Source: Pampus argenteus (lineage: Eukaryota; Chordata; Actinopteri; Scombriformes; Stromateidae). From it: a DNA stretch of 64,000 nucleotides. Below the pieces are notes generated by a model that saw nothing but the letters and a program-made list of their open reading frames with translations, made no database searches and was not told where the DNA came from. The stretch spans positions 10,838,001 to 10,902,000 of the forward strand of contig CM072863.1 in assembly GCA_036937835.1 (NCBI GenBank), read 5' to 3'. Position numbers and translations under genes: made by a program. Positions 13,676 through 34,882 of the stretch are shown here, piece by piece (the first letter of the stretch is position 1; each line of letters opens with the position of its first letter).

Positions 13676-13917
13676 CTTTTTGTTGCCAAGTGATGCAGTG
13701 AGTGGATACTATAAAAAAAGTTAAACTCAAATTAGACATGCAAGCTTTACCAAGGTTTAAATCAGTAACTTTCTACATGTTCAAGCAAATCCCACAAAAT
13801 AAATTAATTAAAATTTCTGATCACTCTAAAACTATGAGAAGAGTATGAGATGACTTACCTTTGTTGGCAGCCTGTCAGTCCCAAACTTCTGAGGAGCCTG
13901 AGAGGGCTTCTTTTATA
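13676..13917 (-). promoter_or_regulatory. MYH-A promoter and non-coding exons 1-2
   Basis: A TATA box (TATAAAAG on the minus strand) occupies 13910-13917, so transcription should begin near 13,885. Exon 1 would run from there to a donor at 13859 (AAAG|GTAAGT). A second short non-coding exon is best placed at 13676-13708, between a TTTTTATAG acceptor and an AAAAAG|GTAAAC donor. Two 5' non-coding exons before the ATG exon match the layout of MYH-B and of vertebrate sarcomeric MYH genes in general. The exact start of exon 1 is inferred from TATA spacing. Confidence 0.7.
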
Positions 13918-16890
13918 CTGAAATCTCCAGTCACAGGGCAGGAGCAGCCCTCCTCTTTAGGTCAATGAGCTTCTCTTGGGAAAAAATGGTATCGGATGTC
14001 TTCCTAACCTCACCATCACAACTGGTGTCACTCATCCCATATAACACAGTTTTTCACACAATTTTTTTTTTTTTTTAATATTCTGATAACTCGAAATAGC
14101 ATACTTTGTGCACAGTGGTTTTATTAGAATGAATTAACTGATGTATACTGTATTTTTGAGATACTATAGGATTTTTTATTGTTAAATAAAAATAAGGAAG
14201 TAAGCCATTATTCAAAATCCGTATGTATGTGTGCCAGGAAGTATTTTTCCAGGTTTATTTGTCCATTTGCATGCACACAGACGTCTGTTAAACCATCAAA
14301 CGGTTATTTGGCAGTCATATTGTTCAAAATATCTTTTAAGCATACTGTAGGGCCAAGTGTTTAGATAGCTAATTTAAGATCCCATTATCGTCCATTATGC
14401 TGTTGTGCTTTCTCTCCAAAAGAAAGATGACACCTTAAATGCTGTATTCTCTTGTGGTGTGATTATGTTGCAAAAAAGGGTGATATTCAATACGCCTGGC
14501 CTTTCTTTACAGTCTTATTAGGACCTAAAGCAAATATAGTCTCCAGCTCCGAAATACCAAGGCTCTTACTATTACAATTGTTTACAAATGCATTGAATGC
14601 TTCTGTTAATTATGTGTCAGATGTTCAGCATCCTGTTACTAAGGACCTCAAAAAAAATAAAAAATGTCCAGGCTGTGAAGTTCCTTATTCTTTGTTCAAG
14701 GAGTATTGTGACTAGGTCATAAACTCAACAAGTTTAATTTAGGTAGGTTCTGTTTCTTGGTAAGTAGAAATCTAAATAAATTGTTCTGTTCCTCCATATT
14801 TCGATGAATTTGATAGATGTATGCTACTAGGACAACTTATTGTTTGGTTCTTGTGGGCCTCTGATGCTACAAATGTTTGTGCTGTAAGGTTTTGGAAAGA
14901 TGTCCCACTCAAATAAGGTATGTGCAACTGTGTGGTTCACATTATTTATAGTTAAGAAAAGTTAAGTTTATAGTTAAGTTTCTATATTATTGTTTATAAG
15001 TCTACATTTTTGACTTGACTCTGCTTTGCTTTATAAAAGAAAACAGAAACAATAGTCAACTGCAAATATTTTTCGAAATAAAAGCAAATGAACAGTTTCA
15101 AGCTCACTTATAATAGAGTAGGGGCATCTGTTGGTGAATACTGTCAAGTCTTCAGGGTGGTTCAAATTTCTGAACTTCAATAGGGGTTAATACTCCCTTA
15201 TGTGTGATAAATAAGACAAATCTGTGCAGGTGTTATGCAGCACACTGAGAATTTGGTTTGTGTGTGTGTGTGTGTTTCCATTTAATAATGTGTGTAAGAG
15301 AAATTTAAATTAGTTAGGGCACAAAGGCAGTGAGGGAAAGAGAGTCTGAGAGTGATGCTTTTCTTTGTTTTTTTTCTTGATTTGACTCCAAACTGGAAAG
15401 CAGCAAGTTCAGGTAAGGTAACTATGGCGCAGCTTACATGTAAGCATTCCCGCTTTTTGTTTTTATGACCTATAAAATTGATTTATCATTGTCCATTTTG
15501 TGTTTCAACTCTTGTAACAGGTCTAATTTTGGGTGAGTGGTGAATGATATAAGATTTGTTTATGTGTTGATTGCATCATATATCAGCTCTTCAGTGTGTT
15601 ATATCTGTATTATTCTATTTATTCAACTTCATATTTTGACGAATGAATTCAAAATTCAATACTGCCATAATTTTATATGGTGGAGTAACAGGGATAGAGT
15701 ACTGAAAGCCGCTTAACGAGTTTAGTATAACAAGCTATTTACTCTTTTATAGTCTAAGATGGTTTCTGACTGATGGTAATTTTTAAGTTTAAGACATCTA
15801 CTGATTCAAAAATGTTTCTTGTTTATTGTTATTTCACTCGGATGTTTGACCTTCAATGTGCAGAATGATGTATGGTCAGAGTTTGGTATAAGAAGGCTCT
15901 TTCTCATGTGTCTAATGAAGGTGGAAATGTTCTGTATGAAAAGCAAAGTATTTTAGGAGTACGTATTGAAGCATATCTGGAGGGGATCTGAAATCATTAG
16001 AAAACCTGCCAAGGTTTGAGCGTGAATGCAAGTGAAGGTACAGTAAGTATACACTGCCGACTACAGCACATGCTTTATGTACTCTTTTTACAGTAAGAAA
16101 ATATTTGCACATTTTTGCATATTTTTACATTTCATGAAATTTTAAAAGAAGACTCAGGTAAGCAAGGTAAGAAGCCTGGTGTTATGACATTTCATTAAGC
16201 CAGCCCTATGTTTTAAAATGTAAATGCAGGCTCTGTATTTGCATTTCAGCAATAAAAGGATCTGTTTGTTGACCTCAGAATCAGCAATATCAGGTCATTG
16301 CTGTAAATGTCCAGCTCATTCTAGCCCTCTGGTGCATAGTGGTCACTACAGTGGACAGCTACTAAAAAGTAACTTTCTCTTTAATGCATTGGTTTCTATG
16401 GTGGGACTGCACATCAGCCTCTAGAGCGCTCTCAGCTGCCATAAGTCTATTGAGTTCAATTCAGTGGTCAGTCAGTGTAACTGCAAGTAAATTTCCTCTG
16501 AATCTAAGATGGCCGATAAACAGCCACCCCTGCGGACCACTGATGGCATATCTTGTCAATTACTGGAAGAGCCCCACTGGTAAAAAATTATGATATACAG
16601 TAACATCCAGGGAAGGATATTATCTGCTTGGAATATAAAAATGTCCAATATGTTTAAAATTATGATTAACAAAAATTGTTGCTGTGGAAGATGGGCACAT
16701 GGCACCTCGCCATACTCAAGCCCGAAAAAAATATCTGTCCAAGACAATAAATTTTCTAGGAGAGTGGAAACTGAATGTGGAGGGAAGAGATCCCATCTAG
16801 ACATCTGTTTCCAGCAGATCTCATTGATGATATAGTGGACTGGCCAGTCCCTTGAAGATGTTGCCAACACATGGGTCAAGAAGGTAAAAA
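13918..16890. other. Intergenic DNA upstream of MYH-A
   Basis: AT-rich intergenic sequence lies between the divergent myosin genes. It holds a (GT)n microsatellite at 15259-15275 and several isolated splice-like motifs on the plus strand (for example GTTCAG|GTAAGG at about 15,410). Open frames such as the one at 14,452-14,715 show no family resemblance. Distal muscle enhancers may lie here, but none can be named from the sequence. Confidence 0.5.
15259..15275. repeat. (GT)n microsatellite
   Basis: An uninterrupted GT dinucleotide run lies in intergenic DNA. Confidence 0.9.
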
Positions 16891-16894
16891 CAAT

Positions 16895-17378
16895 GATGAT
16901 GGTCTTCTGTGGCCCTTTACAATCAACACATGGGTGGGGTTGATCTTGATCTTAACCAATGTCTGGCAATGTACCCCCACAGATGTCGAAACAATAGGTG
17001 GTACATCCGAGTGTTTTTTTAATTTTTTTGGATGTGACCATTATAAATGTCTGGCACCTCTACCTGATGTCTTGTTTGGAAAAGATGAGACTCCTCTTCA
17101 AAGCTTCTGTGGCTTGTGCACCTATAAATAGTGGCACCCTCCAGTAAAGCAAAAGAGGAAGACTCAGTGGGACCCCACAACCCATGAAGTGGAGAACAGT
17201 CACCAAAGTAGCCCATGTGGTCAGGTTTGGCACAGGATATCACTGGCCCCAACTCACCAAGGTGAAAAATGCAAACAGATGTCATGATGATGCATGCACA
17301 TGGAAGACCAAATACATCTGCATGCAATGCTGTGTGTCACTGTGCCCGGGATGCTTTGCAAACTTTCATACAGCTTAG
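16895..17378 (+). pseudogene. Degenerate piggyBac-family transposase, C-terminal part
   Basis: Read across frameshifts and stops, the plus strand gives ALYNQHMGGVDLDLNQ, then RNNRWYIRVFF, then a hydrophobic stretch (DVTIINVWHLY) in another frame. It ends in a cysteine-rich tail (17,184-17,378): NRCHDDACTWKTKYIC, then C-x2-C and CFANFHT. The order GVD motif, RW motif, hydrophobic helix and C-terminal zinc-binding knuckle is characteristic of piggyBac (DDE_Tnp_1_7) transposases. Stops follow WYIRVFF, and the reading frame shifts at least twice, so this is an inactive relic. The N-terminal half and the terminal repeats were not recognised. Confidence 0.72.
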
Positions 17379-18310
17379 GTGTGATGAACATAGAAGTGGT
17401 CGAAGATGCAGAGACTAAAATATCAGTGTTTTCTTCCAACATGCTGATATAAGGTCTTGGAAATACTGTCCTGCATCCTTATAGAATTGTGGAGACTCAA
17501 AATAATTTTGAGTATGGGGTCATTTTGGTATCAGTGATCCACTAATGAAGGTTGTGCCACACCTTTTGAAAAACAAAAAAAGATGAGAGATTTGAGATTG
17601 TACAATATTTTAAGGGTGTAAAATCCTGTGATAAAATCTTATCAATTGGGGGTCTTAATAGACAGATGAATCCCATTAGTCTTGCTTGTATGGAACCTAC
17701 AGTGGGTAGACCAAACAATGCAAATACTCACGGAAAAGGAGAAGTAACTTAATTACAGTTACTCATAACTTACTTTAACCTATAAAAATCAACGTTTCAC
17801 CAAACAGCCTTCTTTAAGATCAAGAGCTATATACCTTCAAAGAGGCCATATGTGCCAAGATTGCATGTGCAAAACTGCAAAATTATCTAACATTTCAAGG
17901 AGAATAGTCTATGACAAATCTTGATAATGCAACAACAATAACAAACTACATGAAACAGAGGACCAGCAGACATAAACTGAAATTATCCAAAAGGGATATA
18001 GAGGGCATAGTGTATAGAGTAAGCAGGGTGCTGCTAAATGCTGCTAAGTGGCATGCAACATCATAATCCACCTTTGTAGGACTTTGGATTCCATATTTCA
18101 AAAAAAGAATGCAATATTAATGGGTTCAAATCACTATCTACATTAAAAAACATAAAACATACACATACTGTAGAACAAACCTATTGTTTAAAAAAAAGAA
18201 TAGGAAAAGGCAGTGCGAGTGGTGACATGTATAGTATGTGAAACATGAATATTTAGATCTGTGGATAGGTCATACCATGTTTTAAGAGGGTTCTGACGGA
18301 CTGCCCGAGT

Positions 18311-18390
18311 TGTTTCCCGGCCTTCTGCTCAAAGCATGGTGGGACAGACTCCAACATACCCATGACCCTTAATAGGAATACAATGATGAA
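18311..18390 (+). repeat. L2-like LINE/SINE 3' tail
   Basis: The stretch TTCCCGGCCTTCTGC, followed by AGCATGGTGGGACAGACTCC and CCCATGACCCTTAATAGGA, follows the well-known fish L2/SINE tail order of GCTGGGATAGGCTCC and GTGACCCTGAATAGGA. The match is from memory and is diverged, but the motif order and spacing fit. Confidence 0.6.
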
Positions 18391-18638
18391 AAACAAACAA
18401 ATTAATTCATATTTTAAAATTGGTGTTCCTATCTTTGTAAGGCATAATCTAATTATATTAGAATACTTGAAGAATTACTTAGCACCCACAAATAGTTTGA
18501 GTAGATGACGTGTGAAATGTTCAGAGTCTGGAGGATGATCATAATGATAACACTAGGTAACATTAGAAGTGTTTACACTTTGCAGTTTGAGGCTCCCCCT
18601 GGTGTTTTTAAGATGACACTGACCCACCACAAACATTA

Positions 18639-18657
18639 ACACACACACACACACACC
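18639..18657. repeat. (CA)n microsatellite
   Basis: An uninterrupted AC dinucleotide run lies in intergenic DNA. Confidence 0.9.
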
Positions 18658-20665
18658 CTTGCATTAGTCAGCAGCACAAGCAGGAGCAGACAGTACCCCA
18701 AGCACAACACTCACAATGTGGTCATGTAGAGATGTTTCTGTTTCAAGTTAGTATAAGAATGTTCACAATGAATCAGAATCAACTTTTAATTTGCATTATC
18801 AAAATGTCACAGACAGAACAATCAGCATAATTTAGAACAATGGCGCCAATTTGCATCTAAATGAAGCCAGTAGTTTCCAAAATATCATGTATGACTAATG
18901 CACTGTTGGAAACAGCTCCCATCTTCCTACACTATGATCCCAGGAGCTCAACAGCAAGATGGACAAACAGCAACAAACACAAACTAAAAATAAAACTATA
19001 TCAATGGCAGATTTTTTGGCAAAATTCTTGAAAAACAATGGCAGCATAATGTGAGTATGTATTAAAAGATTTCAAGACAGTACTACAAAATACAACCTGA
19101 AGAATGAATAACACAAAAGCAGCTTTAAAACCACATAAATGAGCTTGATGCATCCCAGAGCATTTAAAGAAAAAAAACAGATACACAACTCCTTTTATGT
19201 AGAATTTACCTTAAAAAAATACAGTAACAACGCCAAATTAAAGCTCTTGGGTCAAATCCACGACATTTGCTGTAGGTCATACCCATCTCTTTCTCCCCTT
19301 GTTACCTGTCTGCCTCTTCGCTGCCCACTGTCCAATGAAGGCAAATAAATAAAAGCTAAATCATAAGCACACATCACAAATATAGTAAAATGTTTGAAAC
19401 ACACCAAAAAAATCATTTTTACAATGTTTAACATGGATGTTACTGTAAATGTAATATCCCTGCTCTGTGTGGCCGTTACTCAACACTCACCTTGGTTTGT
19501 TATTCTGAGCGCAGTTGTTGCTGCTTGACTGAAGAAACAGAAGGATCAAAGGCCATAAAAACACAATAAGCCTCTTGAGCATGTGGCATTTGGCTTGAAC
19601 ATCAATACAAGCCTGCTGCTATATTTGAGTTTTACCCTATTAAGACAGTAGATTTCCTAGCAGGTATCGTGTAACATGTGTTCACTGAAGACAGAACCTC
19701 ATTATATCTTTTCGGTAACCACTTCAGAATTTCTTCTTCTTATTCACTGCTGTAAGTAGATCCTCTTTCCAATGGCAACCATGCCTAAAGGCTGTCTCCC
19801 CACACTTTTAAACTGTGCCGGCTGTGTGCCACATTATTCACAAACACCTTTGGCCACAAGTATACTTGCCATCTTGGATGTCTTCTGTCTCATCACATAC
19901 AGTCTTCTCTCAGAATGGAACACCCTAAACAATGCAGACAAACATGCTACACATTGATTTCCAAAAAAAAAAAAAGAAATCCTCAGGGTGAGGTTATTTG
20001 TAAAACATTTTAAAGAAAGTACAGCTCGAATCCATCACTCTGTTGCACTACATTTAGGGACTGTCTTAATCTCCCTTGCGTATCCCTTAAGAGCAATACT
20101 CACAGCTGTTGGCACTGCTGTGAGTAATAATCCCTTGGCAATCCCTTATTTTCTTCAAAGCACATTGGCACTTGTTTCATTTTTAATAATTTCTGATTTG
20201 TAAGGACTCTGAAACAGTATATCAGTGACATTATAAAGCTTCTCCAAAGCCTAGCATGGAGCTACTGTTGTGCCAGGGAGCATTAAAAGATGCATTAGTC
20301 ATACCTTCGGACTGCTTGTAACTATTGACTTAACCTTAAACAAGAACTGAACAAACTTCACATCTGTATAGTATGCATGTATATAAGTATTAAACTTATA
20401 ATGAGTTAAAAAAAATGTATATATGTATAGATATCTATAACATATTTCCCATCTTTACAAGTGATTCTGAAGACAGTTTGCTAATAAGCACAGGAGAAGA
20501 ATATTTATGAAAACCAAAACTATTCTAAGACAAATTCTAACACTGTCAATGATCCAACATGGAAGACATCACAAACTGTGTAATATGACAACTAAGAGCA
20601 CAAACATCAGCCATCAAACAGCCAGGCAACATGACCAAATAGAGCGAGACACAGGCTCCCATCAC

Positions 20666-20994
20666 TATATAAAAAGGCAGAGCAGACCTCCACCAAGGAC
20701 AGACTCCCAGCAAAGGTAGGTAGCTCAGACATATTGAGTCATTAACTACTCTGATACAAGATGTGGTAAAACTGCCATGCATCATTTGTATCAAGTCAAT
20801 GTTGTGTTAAAAATATAGAAGGATGAGAGCATTTATATATTTCTGTGAGATTTGAATTATTCACTGACTTTGAGATAAAGTATCATAAAGGTAACTTTAA
20901 ATTTTTTTTACTGTACATCTGTGCTGATTTTTTTCAGAAGTCTGCACTGAAATCTCCCAGAAAAAAAACATCTGCTCACGTGGTGTCCTCCAAG
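20666..20994 (+). promoter_or_regulatory. MYH-B TATA box and non-coding exons 1-2
   Basis: TATATAAAAAG at 20666-20676 is a strong TATA box, which puts the transcription start near 20,697. Exon 1 ends at 20715 (GCAAAG|GTAGG). Non-coding exon 2 is 20938-20994 (TTTTTTCAG acceptor, CCAAG|GTAAAT donor). Exon 3 begins at 21162, twelve bases before the ATG. The layout mirrors MYH-A. Confidence 0.8.
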
Positions 20995-21161
20995 GTAAAT
21001 TAAGATATGAATTTGTCTTATAAAAAATAAATATAAATATTGCTTTAAATACCACTACTATCCAATAATGACATAATCCTGTCACTACTAAGTCCACTAA
21101 TCTACCTATGTTCCTTGCTTTTAAAATTAATAACTATTGTCTTGTTTTTACTTACTTTCAG

Positions 21162-31834
<10,673 letters not shown>

Positions 31835-31926
31835 GAAGAAGTCAACTTTATACAGTAACAAGGAGCCATACAATATGAGTATCTTGTTACTTGTTCACTT
31901 TAGCATGTTAAGCATGCAGTGAAGTC

Positions 31927-31932
31927 AATAAA
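31927..31932 (+). terminator. MYH-B poly(A) signal
   Basis: AATAAA lies 93 nt after the stop codon, and a GT-rich stretch follows near 31,955-31,965. This gives a short 3' UTR, as is usual for sarcomeric MYH genes. Confidence 0.85.
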
Positions 31933-32504
31933 AGGTAGTTAGTATACTGCATCTTTATTGTGTCCATCTCTTCATTTTTGCATGACTAAAATCTTTCAGG
32001 CCTTGAAGGGGTTACACTATGAATCATGAAGTATGCTCCTTAATACAGGGGGGCATACAGTACAGTGCCACACAATTAATAATTAAGTTCATTTTAGCTG
32101 ATTATAGCAGCTATTCATTCCATACCAAGAAAACTTTAAAAAATAATGTAACCATATTTCTATAGAGAAACAATTTGACTTGTGAATCTTTAACAAAATC
32201 AATTTCTTAGCAGACAAAAAGACCTCAGTAGGCAAACAGGGCATGTAGAGAGATTTATATTCATTATTGCTGAAACTGAATTACATACTTATGTCCAGAT
32301 GTACACTGCTAGCATATGAATCAAAGTACGAATTTGCCCACAACCATGCCAGCATAGATCAGATGTGCTTATTTCTGTTTTGTTTTAAGTCTGGACAGAG
32401 TGATATAAAATCTGTGAAGGATTTTCATCCGTTTAAATCTAAATCTGACTGACTTAGAGTCCCTCCATATTATTTACCAAGCTACAGAGGTGAGTGAAAT
32501 CCTT

Positions 32505-32910
32505 AAGGCTGGGTTGCAACAAGGATTCATTTAATCTAAGATTAGTTATAATCTAAGAGTTTAGAAAAACTAGTTTAAAATAAGTAAATCCTGATTTAAA
32601 ATTAAGCAGAGCTCTGTTGCACAATTAAAAACTAATCTCTGTTTTAGCAATTATAGTTTAATCAATATGGAGAAGTTATCTTAAATCAAATAAATAAAAG
32701 CTAGCTAAATAATAAATAAATACATTTGCGCGTTGTCCAAGTACGTATAAAAGAGGAGGAAACCGTTAACTTCCGGTCATTGCGTATTCCTTAAATGGTA
32801 GCATTGTTTGCTAGCTAGCTAAAACGTTAGCTAGCCTACTCATCATGGCTCGACCAAGAGGCTCTAATGTCTGCTCATTTAAGAAAAACATGATGGCAGA
32901 ATTAATGGGG
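32505..32910 (+). mobile_element. Possible PIF/Harbinger-like DNA transposon fragment
   Basis: The block opens GGCTGGGTTGCAACAAGGAT, followed by repeated AATCTAAGATTAG-type words, which resembles the ends of fish Harbinger elements as I remember them. A short frame (MARPRGSNVC, stopping after about 20 codons) follows near 32,845. Neither a transposase nor the opposite terminal repeat was found, so the assignment is weak. Confidence 0.3.
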
Positions 32911-33493
32911 TAATATGACAAACTAATAGAAGATAATAAAAAAAGCCACGGACAACAGCACAGTAAGTAAAAAAGAGACTGCCTTACAACCCAATTCTTG
33001 CTGAATGTTGAAGTGTTTTTTTTTTATATTTTGTCTACCTCATTTATATCAGCGAGGGTGAACTTAATATTTGGAAACACCTCTCATCGCAAACTACAGT
33101 GTCCACAATTAACTTAACTTACCATGTAGCTGAATCAACACCACTTGAAAACACTGCAAAAACGGAACATTATAGTCGTTGTATGTACCACCGTCACGAA
33201 TTTAACATTTACTGATTTATTTAGCGTAGCTACCTAGCAACCTGTCATAGTAGAATGAGCGAGTAAAGCTAACTCATAGTAGTGAGTGAGTGAGTGTATA
33301 TAGTGTAGTTTATGTATAATTCAAGTTCGAGTTAATTTATTTATACTAATATATATTACTTAAAAAGTGTGAGTGCAATAAGACAGACCAGAAAAAAAGG
33401 ATTAAACATACCCAGATGGTTCAAAAACTTATGTCAACTGGAACAAAAATAGGGCTTTTTTTGGCCCAACATAGCAACGCTCTTGGTTAAACA

Positions 33494-33512
33494 AAGATGG
33501 CAGCCGGAAGTG
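33494..33512 (+). promoter_or_regulatory. Orphan YY1 + ETS motif pair
   Basis: AAGATGGCAGCCGGAAGTG combines a YY1-like AAGATGGC with an ETS/GABP-type CCGGAAGTG. This combination is typical of TATA-less vertebrate promoters. It lies about 1.4 kb upstream of the p4htm start codon, with no obvious exon attached. Confidence 0.35.
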
Positions 33513-34499
33513 ACAAATGTCTTGAGCTACTAGAAAAAAAGTTGGTTTAGCAAGACTAAATATATTGATTTCTAAACTGTCATTTGGATTTCTCACAGTG
33601 TATTATGGAGGCTAAAATTGTCATTAATAGTAGATAATAATAAACTGCATATATTCATACAAGAGATTCAGCTCAAGTGTTTTTTTACAATAAAGCAATT
33701 CGATGAATAAAAATAGACATAAGAGAGCATTTTCCATGATGTCTTTTTGCCAGGTGTGTACTGCGGCCAGTCTTTAAGTCTTTTGTCCATGGTCTTTTGG
33801 CTTAGTGTGGTCCTCAGAAGTGAAACACCTGCTCATGGTGTCACATGACTGAACTGCTGAATTGTTATTTGCCCGTCACTTTGACTGTATGTTTAGGATT
33901 CTTCATCTTGAATCGGAGTTTAAAAAGTTTCCATGTCTTATGATGTTAATGTCAGCACTAACACTTTAAACACAATCATTGTTTCAGTCATTCAACCCTA
34001 TTTACACTCCGGGGCCTTATAGCTGTGCCATGTTTACAACATGAAAACAAAACAACAACAAAAAACAGTAGTGAAGTAAGGTCAGTTAAGCAGTAATAAT
34101 TGAAAATAATTATAGACATAACCATGATGTGAATTTAAATTTTGAGTAGTCATATGAATACAACTAGTACAACTAAGATTAATGATGCCTTTTAATTAAT
34201 AAAAAACTAAGGTTGGACTGTGAAACTAGAGTATTTTCCTTCATGACACGTTTTACTCCATGAAGATGGTGCTTTTATTCAGTAGCAGACAGACAGAGAG
34301 GGAGAGGCTGCACTATGTAGTTATACAAACAGTGTGTAGTTTCAGCCACCAGAGGTCAGCATTGCACAGAAGACAGTTGCTGTCAACTGGGTGGCTGGTG
34401 CGATGGCGTGTAACAGCAGGATATCCCAAACACCGTGTTGTTTTGTTCACAAATGTATCGCTGATTTTGAGGGATGATGGCTCAGTCGATACTGGGTCA

Positions 34500-34882
34500 T
34501 CTGTATCGACCAGGTTTTTACGATGAGCTCCGCCACGGTTTGGGATGCGCAGTGCGCCTTTCTGCCGCTGCCGACTGAGGCTGCTGCAGTGTAAACAAGA
34601 CCGCAGCGCTGCTGTCTATGGCTGAAAAGATAACGGCGCCTATTGGTAGTTAGATTTGTCGGCTTAAACGACCATAGTTTCACTATGATCCTTCTATTGT
34701 TTTTCATTACGCAACGACTCCAAAACTGCAGTGGAGAAACTGGCCCGAGCGCTCCTTGAGGATTGTTTTAAACATATTTTTTTAATTAAAGTAAACCTCT
34801 GTCAGTCAGCTCATCAACTATATGTTTGACGTGTCAGATGGACAGCTGAGGAAGTGTCAGCTCATACTTGAATCTCAGGAAA
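34500..34882 (+). promoter_or_regulatory. p4htm: p4htm promoter/5' UTR region
   Basis: This stretch has more G+C and CpG than its surroundings, for example around 34,520-34,640. It contains an inverted CCAAT box (ATTGG near 34,641). No TATA box is evident at a sensible distance, so a dispersed start is likely. The transcription start cannot be fixed from sequence. Confidence 0.4.

Larger units (their letters stand above)
17379..20660. other. Intergenic DNA upstream of MYH-B
   Basis: AT-rich sequence between the piggyBac relic and the MYH-B promoter. It contains an L2-like repeat tail (18,311-18,390), a (CA)n microsatellite (18,639-18,657) and one splice-bounded candidate exon on the minus strand (19,491-19,528). 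No protein-coding gene was recognised. Confidence 0.5.
31955..34880. other. Intergenic region between MYH-B and p4htm
   Basis: The first part is AT-rich with no gene. A possible PIF/Harbinger-type fragment lies at about 32,505-32,910. A compact ETS/YY1-like motif pair sits at 33,494-33,512. From about 34,500 the base composition rises in G+C and CpG, consistent with the p4htm promoter and 5' UTR. No additional coding exon could be supported. Confidence 0.5.

Noticed and set aside
14452..14715. 87-codon open frame in the intergenic spacer
   Set aside because: No family resemblance, no splice or promoter context, and AT-rich composition; treated as chance.
15650..15675. AATACTGCC, resembling the miR-200 seed, near a cluster that in mammals lies close to C1orf159
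   Set aside because: Only nine bases match, no hairpin arm is visible, and it lies 40 kb from C1orf159.
34868..34882. Upstream TTG start extending p4htm by five codons
   Set aside because: The ATG at 34,883 is in frame and gives a normal-length protein.
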